Assembly (NCBI GenBank): GCA_017996845.1
Contig: JAGOGF010000025.1
Location: 1 to 24,959, forward strand
Direction of reading: 5' to 3'
DNA length: 24,959 nt
DNA from: Butyrivibrio sp.
Lineage (GTDB): Bacteria > Bacillota_A > Clostridia > Lachnospirales > Lachnospiraceae
Positions 7,691 through 16,572 of this stretch are shown one piece after another. A program made the translations under genes and the position numbers. The notes below the pieces were generated by a model that was not told the DNA's origin, did not search any database, and worked only from the letters and a program-made list of their open reading frames with translations. The stretch's first letter is position 1. Every line of letters begins with the position of its first letter.

Positions 7691-8209
7691 TCATTTTACA
7701 GATATGATATTTCCCTGGTCATCCGTTTCAACTTTGACCGTTCTGGACTCCCCTTTATTTCCGCCTTTCCATTGCTGCGCATAGTTAAATGTTATAACTG
7801 CAGCACCTTTTCCTATTCCTTCAAAAACAAATGTTTCATAACCTCCCCGTCCGCAGATTACTTCATCCGTTGCACTGTTTCCTCCCGCATTCTTATCTTC
7901 CCGATACACATCTGACACACACTTAATCACTTTTGGATCAGATATGGAGATTTCCCAACTGTATCCTGTCGTTGGATTACTCTCATAAACCACTTTCAGT
8001 GTCTTTCCATTTTGTGTCATACTTTCTCCGCTGTTGTTGACGAAAGCTTTATCTGAATCTCCCAAATTATCACTTTCTGCAGAAGCTACAACTCCGCTTT
8101 GTGCTGTCGCAGAATTCACAGCGAATTTATCCAAAGATTCATTTTTTTGGCATCCCGTCATCACCACGCACATTGCCAGTCCCATTAATATTACTGCTGT
8201 TTTATTCAT
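7691..8209 (-). CDS. Chagasin-like (inhibitor I42) cysteine-protease inhibitor lipoprotein
   Basis: A 172-residue secreted protein. The N-terminus has a lipoprotein signal with a probable lipobox M-T-G-C20; Met at -3 is less common than Leu. After a Ser/Asn-rich linker comes a chagasin-type domain: NPTTGY at residues 78-83 with the following W85, G120-R-G-G123, and a third loop QQW147KGG where RPW is typical. In chagasins these three loops insert into the active-site cleft of papain-like cysteine proteases. AGGAG precedes the ATG. It is first in an operon with the ECF sigma and anti-sigma genes, suggesting production under envelope or protease stress. Inhibitory activity is inferred, because the third loop departs from RPW. 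Confidence 0.82.
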   Translation of the reverse strand: MNKTAVILMGLAMCVVMTGCQKNESLDKFAVNSATAQSGVVASAESDNLGDSDKAFVNNSGESMTQNGKTLKVVYESNPTTGYSWEISISDPKVIKCVSDVYREDKNAGGNSATDEVICGRGGYETFVFEGIGKGAAVITFNYAQQWKGGNKGESRTVKVETDDQGNIISVK

Positions 8210-8276
8210 TATTTACACGCTCCTTTTCTGCAAAAAATTTACTGTTTTTTCCGTGCTGTTTTCTTTTCTATCATAG

Positions 8277-8304
8277 ATACAGATGAGAACATGAAAATGT
8301 TGCA
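8277..8304 (-). promoter_or_regulatory. Candidate ECF-sigma promoter for the chagasin-sigma operon
   Basis: On the minus strand TGCAAC (8304-8299) is followed after 16 bases by CTGTAT (8282-8277). ECF promoters of Bacillus and clostridia commonly have a TGAAAC/TGCAAC -35 and a CGTC/CGTA/TGTA -10 at this spacing. The leader would be about 60 bases. This would make the sigma factor autoregulated. Confidence 0.5.
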
Positions 8305-8458
8305 TGACTGATCCGATTTTTTTCATCCATCTTTTGATTGATTTCTCCCTCATATCAAACCATATTCAACGATAACCATCCAAAAATTATTACATTTATT
8401 TCTTTTCATATCAACAAGCGAAATGTATTGCATATAATCATTCCTCAAAAGTTTGTTC
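8305..8458. other. AT-rich divergent intergenic stretch
   Basis: This is the middle of the 406-bp gap between the divergent sigma and fructose operons. It is very AT-rich, and no open frame, tRNA, strong hairpin or convincing promoter was seen here beyond the separately listed sites on either side. Confidence 0.6.
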
Positions 8459-8473
8459 TGATCATTTATGATT
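8459..8473 (+). promoter_or_regulatory. Upstream TGATY repeat pair (candidate FruR site)
   Basis: TGATC at 8459 and TGATT at 8469 are spaced exactly 10 bp. They use the same element and period as the triple repeat at the promoter about 60 bp downstream, and may be an auxiliary operator for DNA looping. Confidence 0.45.
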
Positions 8474-8519
8474 ATATACTTTTCACAAAAGATTATTATT
8501 ATATTTTGGTGCTTATTTT

Positions 8520-8544
8520 TGATTATTTATGATTGACTATGATT
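8520..8544 (+). promoter_or_regulatory. Triple TGATT direct repeat (candidate FruR operator)
   Basis: TGATT occurs at 8520, 8530 and 8540, one helical turn apart, and the set overlaps the -35 box. DeoR-family regulators typically bind repeated (T)TGATT-like elements. The assignment to the regulator encoded just downstream is inferred. Confidence 0.6.
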
Positions 8545-8561
8545 TTTTATGGTGCTACCAT
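8533..8561 (+). promoter_or_regulatory. Promoter of the fructose operon
   Basis: TTGACT (8533-8538), 17 bases, then TACCAT (8556-8561) preceded by TGC, giving an extended -10. The start point would be near 8568, about 48 bases before the regulator's ATG. The operator repeats overlap the -35. Confidence 0.6.
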
Positions 8562-8615
8562 AGTATTGGAATGATACAAAAAGTACAGATTCGTTTACAG
8601 AAAGGTATTGCCATT

Positions 8616-9365
8616 ATGCTTACAGAGGAACGACGTGAAAAAATAACAGAAATTGTAAATGAAAAAAGAGCTGTCACTGTAACCGAACTGGTGGAGGCTC
8701 TGGATACTTCGGCCGCTACAATCAGACGTGACCTTACTGCTCTTGATCTGGAAAACCGGATTTGCAAGGTTTTTGGCGGGGCTACTGCACTGAATGCAGT
8801 GGATGTTAATACAACAGAAGATGAAGTTTCAGCCAAAGTTCTTCGGAACGTAAGAGAAAAAGATCTGATCAGCAAATATGCTGCTTCTCTCATACAGGAC
8901 AATGATTTTGTCTATATTGATTCGGGTACGACCACCCTGAAACTGATCAGCTATCTGAGCAATCAGAAAGCGAAATATATTACAAACGGAATTGTCCATG
9001 CAAAAAAACTGATTGAAAAAAATCTTGATACCATGATCATCGGAGGACGTGTAAAATCTGCCACAGAAGCTATTATCGGACCAGACTGTATCGACGGAAT
9101 CCGAAAATATCATTTCACAAAAGCTTTTATGGGAACAAATGGGATTTCTGTTCCCGCAGGCTATACTACGCCGGATGTGGATGAAGCGCTGGTAAAAGCG
9201 GAAGCGATCAGACACTCCTATATGACCTACATCCTTGCCGATCACAGTAAATTCGGTCAGGTCAGTTCCGTTACTTTTGCTGAAATTTCAGCCTGCTGCA
9301 TCATTACCGATGTATCACCCGATAAAACATATATGGATCAGACTGTTATCAAAACATTGGAATGA
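8616..9365 (+). CDS. fruR: DeoR-family regulator of the fructose operon
   Basis: A 249-residue DeoR/GlpR-type regulator. The N-terminal helix-turn-helix spans about residues 5-57 (MLTEERREKITEIVNEKRAV, then TVTELVEALDTSAATIRRDL), with the family pattern S-x-x-T-I-R-R-D-L. The C-terminal sugar-phosphate-sensing domain contains YIDSGTTTLKL and the stretch around IIGGRV. I chose ATG 8616 over an in-frame ATG at 8529 because AAAGGT lies about 9 bases upstream, the predicted promoter lies between the two, and the shorter protein starts where the family does. It is first in an operon with 1-phosphofructokinase and the fructose PTS, where such regulators respond to fructose-1-phosphate. The symbol rests on this context. 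Confidence 0.9.
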   Translation: MLTEERREKITEIVNEKRAVTVTELVEALDTSAATIRRDLTALDLENRICKVFGGATALNAVDVNTTEDEVSAKVLRNVREKDLISKYAASLIQDNDFVYIDSGTTTLKLISYLSNQKAKYITNGIVHAKKLIEKNLDTMIIGGRVKSATEAIIGPDCIDGIRKYHFTKAFMGTNGISVPAGYTTPDVDEALVKAEAIRHSYMTYILADHSKFGQVSSVTFAEISACCIITDVSPDKTYMDQTVIKTLE

Positions 9366-9366
9366 T

Positions 9367-9413
9367 CTGCAATAAAAATATCGCTGATTTGCAGTAAGAA
9401 ACCGCATTTGCGG
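9367..9413 (+). repeat. Two small inverted repeats before fruK
   Basis: CTGCAA...TTGCAG brackets 9367-9394, and ACCGC-ATTT-GCGGT forms a 5-bp hairpin ending just before the fruK ribosome site (GGAGGT). They may be minor intercistronic RNA structures; no function can be assigned. Confidence 0.4.
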
Positions 9414-9426
9414 TATGGAGGTAAAA

Positions 9427-10332
9427 ATGATTTATACGGTTACTTTTAACCCTGCTCTTGATTACGTTGTCCACATGGATGAAGATCTGATTCCGGGGAT
9501 GACAAACCGCTCTACAAGTGAGGAATTCTACTATGGCGGTAAAGGTATCAACGTTTCAACGGTTTTGAAGCAGCTTGGATATGATAATACCGCACTTGGT
9601 TTTATTGCAGGCTTTACAGGGCGTGCAATTGAAGCAGGCGTACAGGCACTTGGCATACATACTGATTTTATTGTTCTGGAGGAAGGCATCTCACGCATTA
9701 ATGTCAAAATAAAGGCGGCAAAGGAAACCGAAATCAATGCACAGGGTCCTATGATCAGCAGAGAGTCGCAGGAAGCTCTTTTTCAGAAACTCACCCTTCT
9801 TGCCGATGGAGATATTCTGATTCTTGCCGGGAGTATACCTAATTCACTTCCTGATAATGTATATGAACACATTCTTTCAGAACTTGCCGGAAAAAATGTT
9901 CTGGTTGTTGTGGATGCAACAAAGGATCTTCTTAAAAACGTCCTGAAATATCATCCATTTTTAATAAAACCGAACAATCACGAACTCGGTGAAATGTTTG
10001 GAAAAGTACTTACGACAGATGAAGAAATTGATTTCTATGCAAGAAAACTTCAACAGTCGGGAGCACGAAATGTACTTGTTTCCATGGCAAAAGATGGCGC
10101 AATGCTGATTACAGAAAACGGTGAACACATCAGAATCGGTGTACCAAAAGGAATCGTAAAAAATTCAGTCGGTGCAGGTGATTCCATGGTAGCCGGTTTT
10201 GTAGCCGGTTACCTGCAAAGCAAAGATTATCATGTTGCATTGAAGATGGGAACTGCTGCCGGAAGTGCCACAGCTTTTTCAGACGGACTGGCCACCGCTG
10301 AAACTATTCGGGAACTGTACCGGACATTATAA
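9427..10332 (+). CDS. fruK: 1-phosphofructokinase
   Basis: A 301-residue PfkB-family sugar kinase that phosphorylates fructose-1-phosphate with ATP to fructose-1,6-bisphosphate. Signatures seen: N-terminal MIYTVTFNPALDYVVHMD, the GGKGIN motif at residues 37-42, and the catalytic/anion-hole motif NSVGAGDSMVAGF with Asp252 as the base. The length is normal. I chose ATG 9427 rather than ATG 9415 because GGAGGT at 9417-9422 is then correctly spaced, and families begin with MIYT. LacC-type tagatose-6-phosphate kinases are close relatives, but location between fruR and a fructose EIIABC makes fructose-1-phosphate the likely substrate. Confidence 0.95.
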   Translation: MIYTVTFNPALDYVVHMDEDLIPGMTNRSTSEEFYYGGKGINVSTVLKQLGYDNTALGFIAGFTGRAIEAGVQALGIHTDFIVLEEGISRINVKIKAAKETEINAQGPMISRESQEALFQKLTLLADGDILILAGSIPNSLPDNVYEHILSELAGKNVLVVVDATKDLLKNVLKYHPFLIKPNNHELGEMFGKVLTTDEEIDFYARKLQQSGARNVLVSMAKDGAMLITENGEHIRIGVPKGIVKNSVGAGDSMVAGFVAGYLQSKDYHVALKMGTAAGSATAFSDGLATAETIRELYRTL

Positions 10333-10377
10333 TGGGGAGTTATTAACAAGCGTTAAATCGCGGAAACGGAGAATCGT

Positions 10378-12471
10378 ATGAGAATTTCAGAATTTCTAAG
10401 CTCCAACGGGGTACGGATCGGTATTTCTTTATCCGATCAAAATCAGGCCATTGACGAACTGATTGCTTTGCATCAGTCTGTCGGGAACCTGAATGATCCT
10501 ATCGCTTTCAAGGAAACAATTCTTGCAAGAGAAGCAAAGGGATCAACAGCAATCGGAATGGGGATTGCTGTTCCACATGGCAAATCCGGGGCAGCCAAAA
10601 AAGCCGGTCTTGTTGCTGTTACATGTCCTTCCGGTGTTGATTTTCATTCCATGGATGGCATGCCGACCAAACTTCTGTTTATGATTGCCGCCCCTGAGGG
10701 TGCTGCAGACACACATCTTGAGGTTTTGTCCAAATTGATGGCCATGCTGATGGATCAGGATTTTGCACAAAAACTGATCAACGCTTCCTCTCCTGCTGAA
10801 TTCCTTTCTGTCATAGACCAGAAGGAATCAGAAAAAGATGCAGAAGTCAAGGCAAAAGAAGCTGCATCAAAAAAGAAGAATAATTATGCGCTCCTTGGTG
10901 TGACCGCATGCCCTACCGGTATTGCACATACCTTTATGGCCGCCGAAGGGCTTGAAAAAGCTGCCGCAGAAGAGGGTCTTTCCATCAAAGTTGAAACGGA
11001 CGGTTCCGGCGGTGCGAAAAATGTCCTGACTGCAGAAGAAATTGCAGAAGCAGATTGTATTATCCTTGCCTGCGATGCAAAAGTCGATATGGCTCGTTTT
11101 GATGGAAAAAAAGTCATCAATACTTCTACTGCAAATGCCATACATAACTCCGCTGAACTGATCAGGAAAGCCACCAGTGGGGAGGTATCCGTATATCACC
11201 ATGCAGGCGGACGTTCCGCTGATTCCAATAACGAAAAGTCCGGTGCCGGCCATACGATCTACAGACATCTGATGAGTGGTGTATCACACATGCTTCCCTT
11301 TGTTGTAGGCGGCGGTATTCTGGTTGCACTCGCCTTTCTTGTTGATACACTGTATGGATATGGTGCAACCGGTGGCAGTAACTTCGGAAACTGTACGCCG
11401 CTTGCCTCTTTCCTGAAAAATGTCGGTGGTACCGTTATGGGACTGATGGTTCCTGTTCTGGCCGGTTATATCGCATACTCCATTGCTGACCGTCCAGGTC
11501 TTGCCGTCGGTTTTGCAGGTGGCCTTCTTGCTGCAAATGGAAATGCACTTGTCACCAACTTTTCCGTTTGGGGCGGTTCTGTCAATGCAACCGGTTCCTG
11601 GAGTGGCCTGCCTTCCTCACTTGGAGGCTTTTCCAGATTTATTGCAAACTTTGGTTTTGCAAACCCTGGTTCCGGAAATACCGTCTCCGGATTCCTTGGT
11701 GGTATTGCAGCAGGTTTCCTTGCCGGCTACGTTGTTCTCCTGCTTCAGAAACTTTGCTCCGGTATGCCGAAATCCCTCGATGGAATTAAGCCCATGCTGA
11801 TTTATCCTGTTTGCGGAATTTTTATCGTAGGCGTTGTAATGTGCTTTGTTCTGAATCCGCTGATCGGCCTTGTAAATACAGGTTTAAGCGCTATGCTTAC
11901 TGCTCTCTCCAATGCAGGAATGCTGGCTCTTATGGGACTGATTCTGGGTGCTATGATGGCAATTGATATGGGTGGCCCTATCAACAAAGCAGCCTATGTA
12001 TTCGGTACCGGCGCACTTGCTCAGGCAGCTTCCATGGTCAGTGCCGGTGCATCCAATTCTGATCCTGCCGTTCAGGCCTGCTATATTGCAATGGCTTCCA
12101 TCATGGCCGGCGGTATGGTTCCTCCGCTTGGTATTGCACTTGCCTGCAAATTCTTCCCGCAGAAATTTACAGAAGCGGAACGCAGTACCGTTGTTACCAA
12201 CATTGTTATGGCATGCTCCTTTATTACTGAAGGTGCTATCCCGTTTGCAGCAGCAGATCCGCTTCATGTCATTCCCTGCACACTTGTTGGCGCAGGCGTA
12301 GCCGGATTTCTCTCTGCACTCTTTAAATGTACACTGATGGCTCCTCATGGTGGTATTTTCGTATTTGCAACCGTCGGGAATCCGCTCATGTACATCGTCG
12401 CATGGCTGGTTGGTTCTGCGGTTACCTGCTTTATGCTCGGCGCTTTGAAAAAGAATATTGCAGATATGTAA
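10378..12471 (+). CDS. fruA: Fructose PTS transporter, fused EIIABC
   Basis: A 697-residue fusion of three PTS domains. EIIA (about 1-150) has the phosphorylated His67 in GIAVPHGKS. A charged linker (about 148-168) leads to EIIB (about 169-270) with phosphocysteine Cys178 in VTACPTGIAHTF. EIIC (about 295-690) is hydrophobic with many membrane segments and includes IDMGGPINKAAY and the stretch around PPLG. It brings fructose into the cell as fructose-1-phosphate, the substrate of the kinase just upstream. ACGGAG lies before ATG 10378. Two hairpins follow the stop, separating it from the HPr gene. No truncation or missing residue was seen. Confidence 0.96.
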   Translation: MRISEFLSSNGVRIGISLSDQNQAIDELIALHQSVGNLNDPIAFKETILAREAKGSTAIGMGIAVPHGKSGAAKKAGLVAVTCPSGVDFHSMDGMPTKLLFMIAAPEGAADTHLEVLSKLMAMLMDQDFAQKLINASSPAEFLSVIDQKESEKDAEVKAKEAASKKKNNYALLGVTACPTGIAHTFMAAEGLEKAAAEEGLSIKVETDGSGGAKNVLTAEEIAEADCIILACDAKVDMARFDGKKVINTSTANAIHNSAELIRKATSGEVSVYHHAGGRSADSNNEKSGAGHTIYRHLMSGVSHMLPFVVGGGILVALAFLVDTLYGYGATGGSNFGNCTPLASFLKNVGGTVMGLMVPVLAGYIAYSIADRPGLAVGFAGGLLAANGNALVTNFSVWGGSVNATGSWSGLPSSLGGFSRFIANFGFANPGSGNTVSGFLGGIAAGFLAGYVVLLLQKLCSGMPKSLDGIKPMLIYPVCGIFIVGVVMCFVLNPLIGLVNTGLSAMLTALSNAGMLALMGLILGAMMAIDMGGPINKAAYVFGTGALAQAASMVSAGASNSDPAVQACYIAMASIMAGGMVPPLGIALACKFFPQKFTEAERSTVVTNIVMACSFITEGAIPFAAADPLHVIPCTLVGAGVAGFLSALFKCTLMAPHGGIFVFATVGNPLMYIVAWLVGSAVTCFMLGALKKNIADM

Positions 12472-12483
12472 ATTTATTTCTAC

Positions 12484-12515
12484 TGCATCGGATGACGTCA
12501 AAGTCATCCGATGTA
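12484..12515 (+). repeat. Intercistronic hairpin after fruA
   Basis: CATCGGATGAC (12486-12496) and GTCATCCGATG (12503-12513) pair perfectly, extended by one G-T and one T-A pair to 13 bp around a 6-base loop. It begins 12 bases after the fruA stop. No T-run follows directly, so a role in mRNA 3'-end protection or partial termination is more likely than full termination. Confidence 0.75.
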
Positions 12516-12518
12516 CTT

Positions 12519-12543
12519 AAAAAAGCAATTTGAATGCTTTTTT
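12519..12543 (+). terminator. A/T-flanked hairpin with T6, possible leaky terminator
   Basis: AAAAAAGCA and TGCTTTTTT form a 9-bp stem with only three G-C pairs, ending in T6. With the stronger stem just upstream it could reduce read-through into the HPr gene. It is too AT-rich to be a strong terminator. Confidence 0.45.
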
Positions 12544-12592
12544 CATTAACCTGATAACGCAAACAGCATACAGCTATATGGAGGATACAAAT

Positions 12593-12856
12593 ATGGTATC
12601 AAGAATCATTAAAGTAACAAATGAACAGGGCATGCACATGCGTCCGGCCAGTATCATGAGTCAGACTGTCACGCCCTTTACAAGCTCTGTAAAAGTCATT
12701 TTCAATGGCAACACCTATGATGCAAAAAGTGTTATGATATTAATGAGCGCCTGTATCAAATGCGGTGCTGAAATTGAAATTCAATGTGATGGCCCCGATG
12801 AAAATGATGCATTGGACGCAGCTGTCAAATTGATTGAAAGCGGGCTTGGCGACTGA
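12593..12856 (+). CDS. ptsH: HPr phosphocarrier protein
   Basis: An 87-residue HPr, the normal length. The phosphorylated His15 lies in GMHMRPAS (GLHARPA is usual) with Arg17 kept. The regulatory Ser46, target of HPr kinase in Firmicutes, is present in DAKSVMILM. It carries phosphate from Enzyme I to the EIIA domain. ATG 12593 has GGAGG about 8 bases upstream; an in-frame ATG at 12530 lies inside the intercistronic hairpin and was rejected. The gene lies between hairpins on both sides within the fructose operon. It could be the general HPr or a fructose-dedicated copy; the window cannot decide. Confidence 0.92.
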   Translation: MVSRIIKVTNEQGMHMRPASIMSQTVTPFTSSVKVIFNGNTYDAKSVMILMSACIKCGAEIEIQCDGPDENDALDAAVKLIESGLGD

Positions 12857-12894
12857 TTATTTCAATACGCAATATAGGAACATTTCGGGAATGA

Positions 12895-12922
12895 CTGCGA
12901 ACATTATCTTCGCAGCCTTTTT
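12895..12922 (+). terminator. Intrinsic terminator after ptsH
   Basis: CTGCGAA (12895-12901) and TTCGCAG (12909-12915) form a 7-bp stem, followed by CC and then T5. It lies 39 bases after the HPr stop and before ptsI, so ptsI would be expressed by read-through or its own promoter. Confidence 0.7.
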
Positions 12923-12947
12923 CCATTTTTACACAAAGATTATGCAT

Positions 12948-12965
12948 TGCAGCATAAATGCTGCA
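12948..12965. repeat. Palindrome adjoining the ptsI ribosome site
   Basis: TGCAGCAT-AA-ATGCTGCA has perfect 8-bp arms and a 2-base centre. It ends directly at the GGAAGGTAGG ribosome site of ptsI. It could be a DNA operator or an RNA structure affecting ribosome access; an RNA hairpin with a 2-base loop would need to open one pair. Confidence 0.65.
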
Positions 12966-12981
12966 GGAAGGTAGGTATATT

Positions 12982-14688
12982 ATGTATCAGGGCATTGCAG
13001 CATCCCGTGGAATTGGTATTGGCAGTATCTGTCTGATTGTCGAACATGAACTAAAATACAATGCCGTTAAAATAACAGATATTGATGCCGAAAAGAAACG
13101 TTTTCAGGACGCAGTTGCAAAATTTACAGAAACAACTTCTGCAATGGCAAATGATATTCGTGGGCGAATCGGATCAAAGGAAGCTGAGATTCTGGAAGGA
13201 CATCTGGTCATGATCTCTGACCCGACCATGTCCGGAGAAATGGAAAAAATGATTGTTTCCGGCCAATGTGCAGAAGCTTCTGTGGAAGCGGTCTGTGATA
13301 TGTTTATTGGTATGTTTTCCAAAATGGATGATGATATGATGCGTCAAAGAGCTTCTGATATCAGTGATATCAAGGTAAGCCTTTTGAAAATTCTGCTGGG
13401 CATTCATGATATTGATATCAGAAAGGTAGCTCCAGGTACCATTCTGGTTGCAAAAGATCTGACTCCCTCCATGACTTCGCAGATTATAAAAGAAAATGTT
13501 GCAGGTATTATTACCGAAATTGGCGGAACAACCTCTCATTCTGCGATTCTGGCACGTGCGCTTGAAATTCCTGCCGTTTTGAGTGTTCCAGGTATTACCG
13601 CTCTTGTTAAAGATAAAGATACTGCAATTGTCGATGGTACAGAGGGGGATATACACATCAATCCGGATGGTGATATTCTGTCCCTGTATATCCGGAAACG
13701 GGAAGATTATATCCGCAGACAGGAAGAGCTGAAACATTTCATCGGCAAACCAACCAAGACCGCAGATGGGAAAATCTGTGAACTTTTCTGTAATATCGGA
13801 ACACCCAAAGATGCCAAAAAAGCAATTGAGTGTGACGGAGAAGGCATCGGCCTGTTTCGTTCAGAATTTCTTTTTATGGGCAATAATCATCTTCCTTCAG
13901 AAGAGGAACAGTTTGAAGCCTATAAAGAAGCTGTTACGCTTATGCAGAACAAAACTGTTATCATTCGTACCCTTGATATTGGCGGCGATAAAGACATTCC
14001 ATATCTTCATATGTCAAAAGAAGATAATCCGTTTCTGGGATACCGCGCAGTCCGCTACTGTCTGGGAAATCCGGATATCTATATGCTCCAGCTTCGTGCA
14101 ATCATACGTGCAAGTGCCTTCGGAAAAGTAAAAATCATGCTGCCTCTTGTTACCTGTGTGGATGAAATACGCAGCGTAAAAAAACTCATTGACACGATTA
14201 AACTTGATTTTGATGCAAAAGGGATTGCTTATGATTCCAACATTGAAATCGGCTGTATGATTGAAACCGCTTCTGCTTCCCTGATCGCAGATCTGCTTGC
14301 AAAAGAAGCTGATTTCTTCTCAATTGGAACAAATGATCTGACACAATACACGATGAGTGTGGATCGTGGTAACGCAGATGTTGCCTACCTCTACTCCGCA
14401 TTTCAGCCATCTGTTCTTCGTTCAATCAGGCACATTATTTCATGTGCCAGCGCTGCCGGTATTCCAGTTGGCATGTGCGGAGAAGCTGCTGCTGATCCGC
14501 TCCTGATTCCGCTTCTGATTTCCTTTGGTCTGACAGAATACAGTGTTAATCCGGTACTGGTTCTGGCTGCGCGCTGCACAATCTCAAAATGGACGAAAGC
14601 GGAAGCCGATACCCTTACCAATAAAGTAATGTCCTTATCAACAAAAGATGAAATTATCCAGGTTCTCAAAGAAGCAACAAAAGAATAA
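12982..14688 (+). CDS. ptsI: PTS Enzyme I (phosphoenolpyruvate-protein phosphotransferase)
   Basis: A 568-residue Enzyme I that takes phosphate from PEP and passes it to HPr. The phosphorylated His186 is in GGTTSHSAILARALEIPAV. The C-terminal PEP-binding barrel shows GIGLFRSEFLFM, IRTLDIGGDKD, FLGYRAVR, FSIGTNDLTQY and the catalytic cysteine in GMCGEAAADP. The length is typical. I chose ATG 12982 (MYQGIAASRG) because AGGAAGGTAGG lies 6 bases upstream and family members start this way; an in-frame start at 12958 is poorer. It closes the fructose operon. The preceding terminator and palindrome suggest separate control of its level. Confidence 0.96.
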   Translation: MYQGIAASRGIGIGSICLIVEHELKYNAVKITDIDAEKKRFQDAVAKFTETTSAMANDIRGRIGSKEAEILEGHLVMISDPTMSGEMEKMIVSGQCAEASVEAVCDMFIGMFSKMDDDMMRQRASDISDIKVSLLKILLGIHDIDIRKVAPGTILVAKDLTPSMTSQIIKENVAGIITEIGGTTSHSAILARALEIPAVLSVPGITALVKDKDTAIVDGTEGDIHINPDGDILSLYIRKREDYIRRQEELKHFIGKPTKTADGKICELFCNIGTPKDAKKAIECDGEGIGLFRSEFLFMGNNHLPSEEEQFEAYKEAVTLMQNKTVIIRTLDIGGDKDIPYLHMSKEDNPFLGYRAVRYCLGNPDIYMLQLRAIIRASAFGKVKIMLPLVTCVDEIRSVKKLIDTIKLDFDAKGIAYDSNIEIGCMIETASASLIADLLAKEADFFSIGTNDLTQYTMSVDRGNADVAYLYSAFQPSVLRSIRHIISCASAAGIPVGMCGEAAADPLLIPLLISFGLTEYSVNPVLVLAARCTISKWTKAEADTLTNKVMSLSTKDEIIQVLKEATKE

Positions 14689-14799
14689 TTTTTACTGATA
14701 TCTCCGTCTTGGTTCAAAGAGAATGAATCTGTCTGCCGCTTTGAAATGAGCAGCAAAACAAATGCACTTAAAAAAATTACCGGTCTGTACATAAAATCA

Positions 14800-14836
14800 A
14801 AACGGATATATGGCTGAAAAAACCATATATCCGTTT
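14800..14836. terminator. Hairpin between convergent ptsI and gdhA
   Basis: AAACGGATATATGG (14800-14813) and CCATATATCCGTTT (14823-14836) are perfect 14-bp arms with a 9-base A-rich loop. It lies in the gap between two converging genes. Read leftward, T-rich sequence follows (TTTTGATTTTATG); read rightward, only TTT. It probably serves as a shared or gdhA-side terminator. Confidence 0.6.
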
Positions 14837-14916
14837 CTGATTGTATCATTATGACAGAGTCATAATTCTCATATATACCGCATAGCACCACATGCAAAGT
14901 CTTATTTCAGATCGGA

Positions 14917-16438
<1,522 letters not shown>

Positions 16439-16444
16439 TTTTTC

Positions 16445-16473
16445 ATTATATCCTGTCAGGTTTTTCTGCACAA
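16445..16473 (-). promoter_or_regulatory. gdhA promoter
   Basis: A consensus -10 TATAAT (16450-16445), a 17-base spacer and a -35 TTGTGC (16473-16468) on the minus strand. The inverted repeat TTGCA-CTAAAT-TGCAA (16483-16498) lies 10 bases upstream of the -35 and could bind a regulator. Confidence 0.65.
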
Positions 16474-16536
16474 GTCGCTTTATTGCACTAAATTGCAAAA
16501 GTTTTTGTATGGATTTTTCAGCACAATGCACAAGGA

Positions 16537-16572
16537 TACAGGTATACAGCTTATTATTGCTGTATACCTGTA
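16537..16572. repeat. 14-bp hairpin spanning the oxidoreductase stop codon
   Basis: Arms TACAGGTATACAGC (16537-16550) and GCTGTATACCTGTA (16559-16572) pair perfectly around an 8-base loop. The TAA stop of the oxidoreductase (16556-16554) lies in the loop, so one arm is coding sequence. No T-run follows on the minus strand. Confidence 0.75.

Noticed and set aside
11884..12507. 207-codon open frame on the minus strand
   Set aside because: It is antisense to the fructose EIIC domain, with a His/Cys-rich composition typical of a shadow frame.
12530..12592. Longer HPr start at 12530
   Set aside because: It lies inside the AT-rich hairpin and lacks a ribosome site. GGAGG before 12593 gives an 87-residue HPr with His15 and Ser46 in standard positions.
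14403..14897. 164-codon open frame on the minus strand between ptsI and gdhA
   Set aside because: Most of it is antisense to ptsI, and its start lies beside the intergenic hairpin without a ribosome site.
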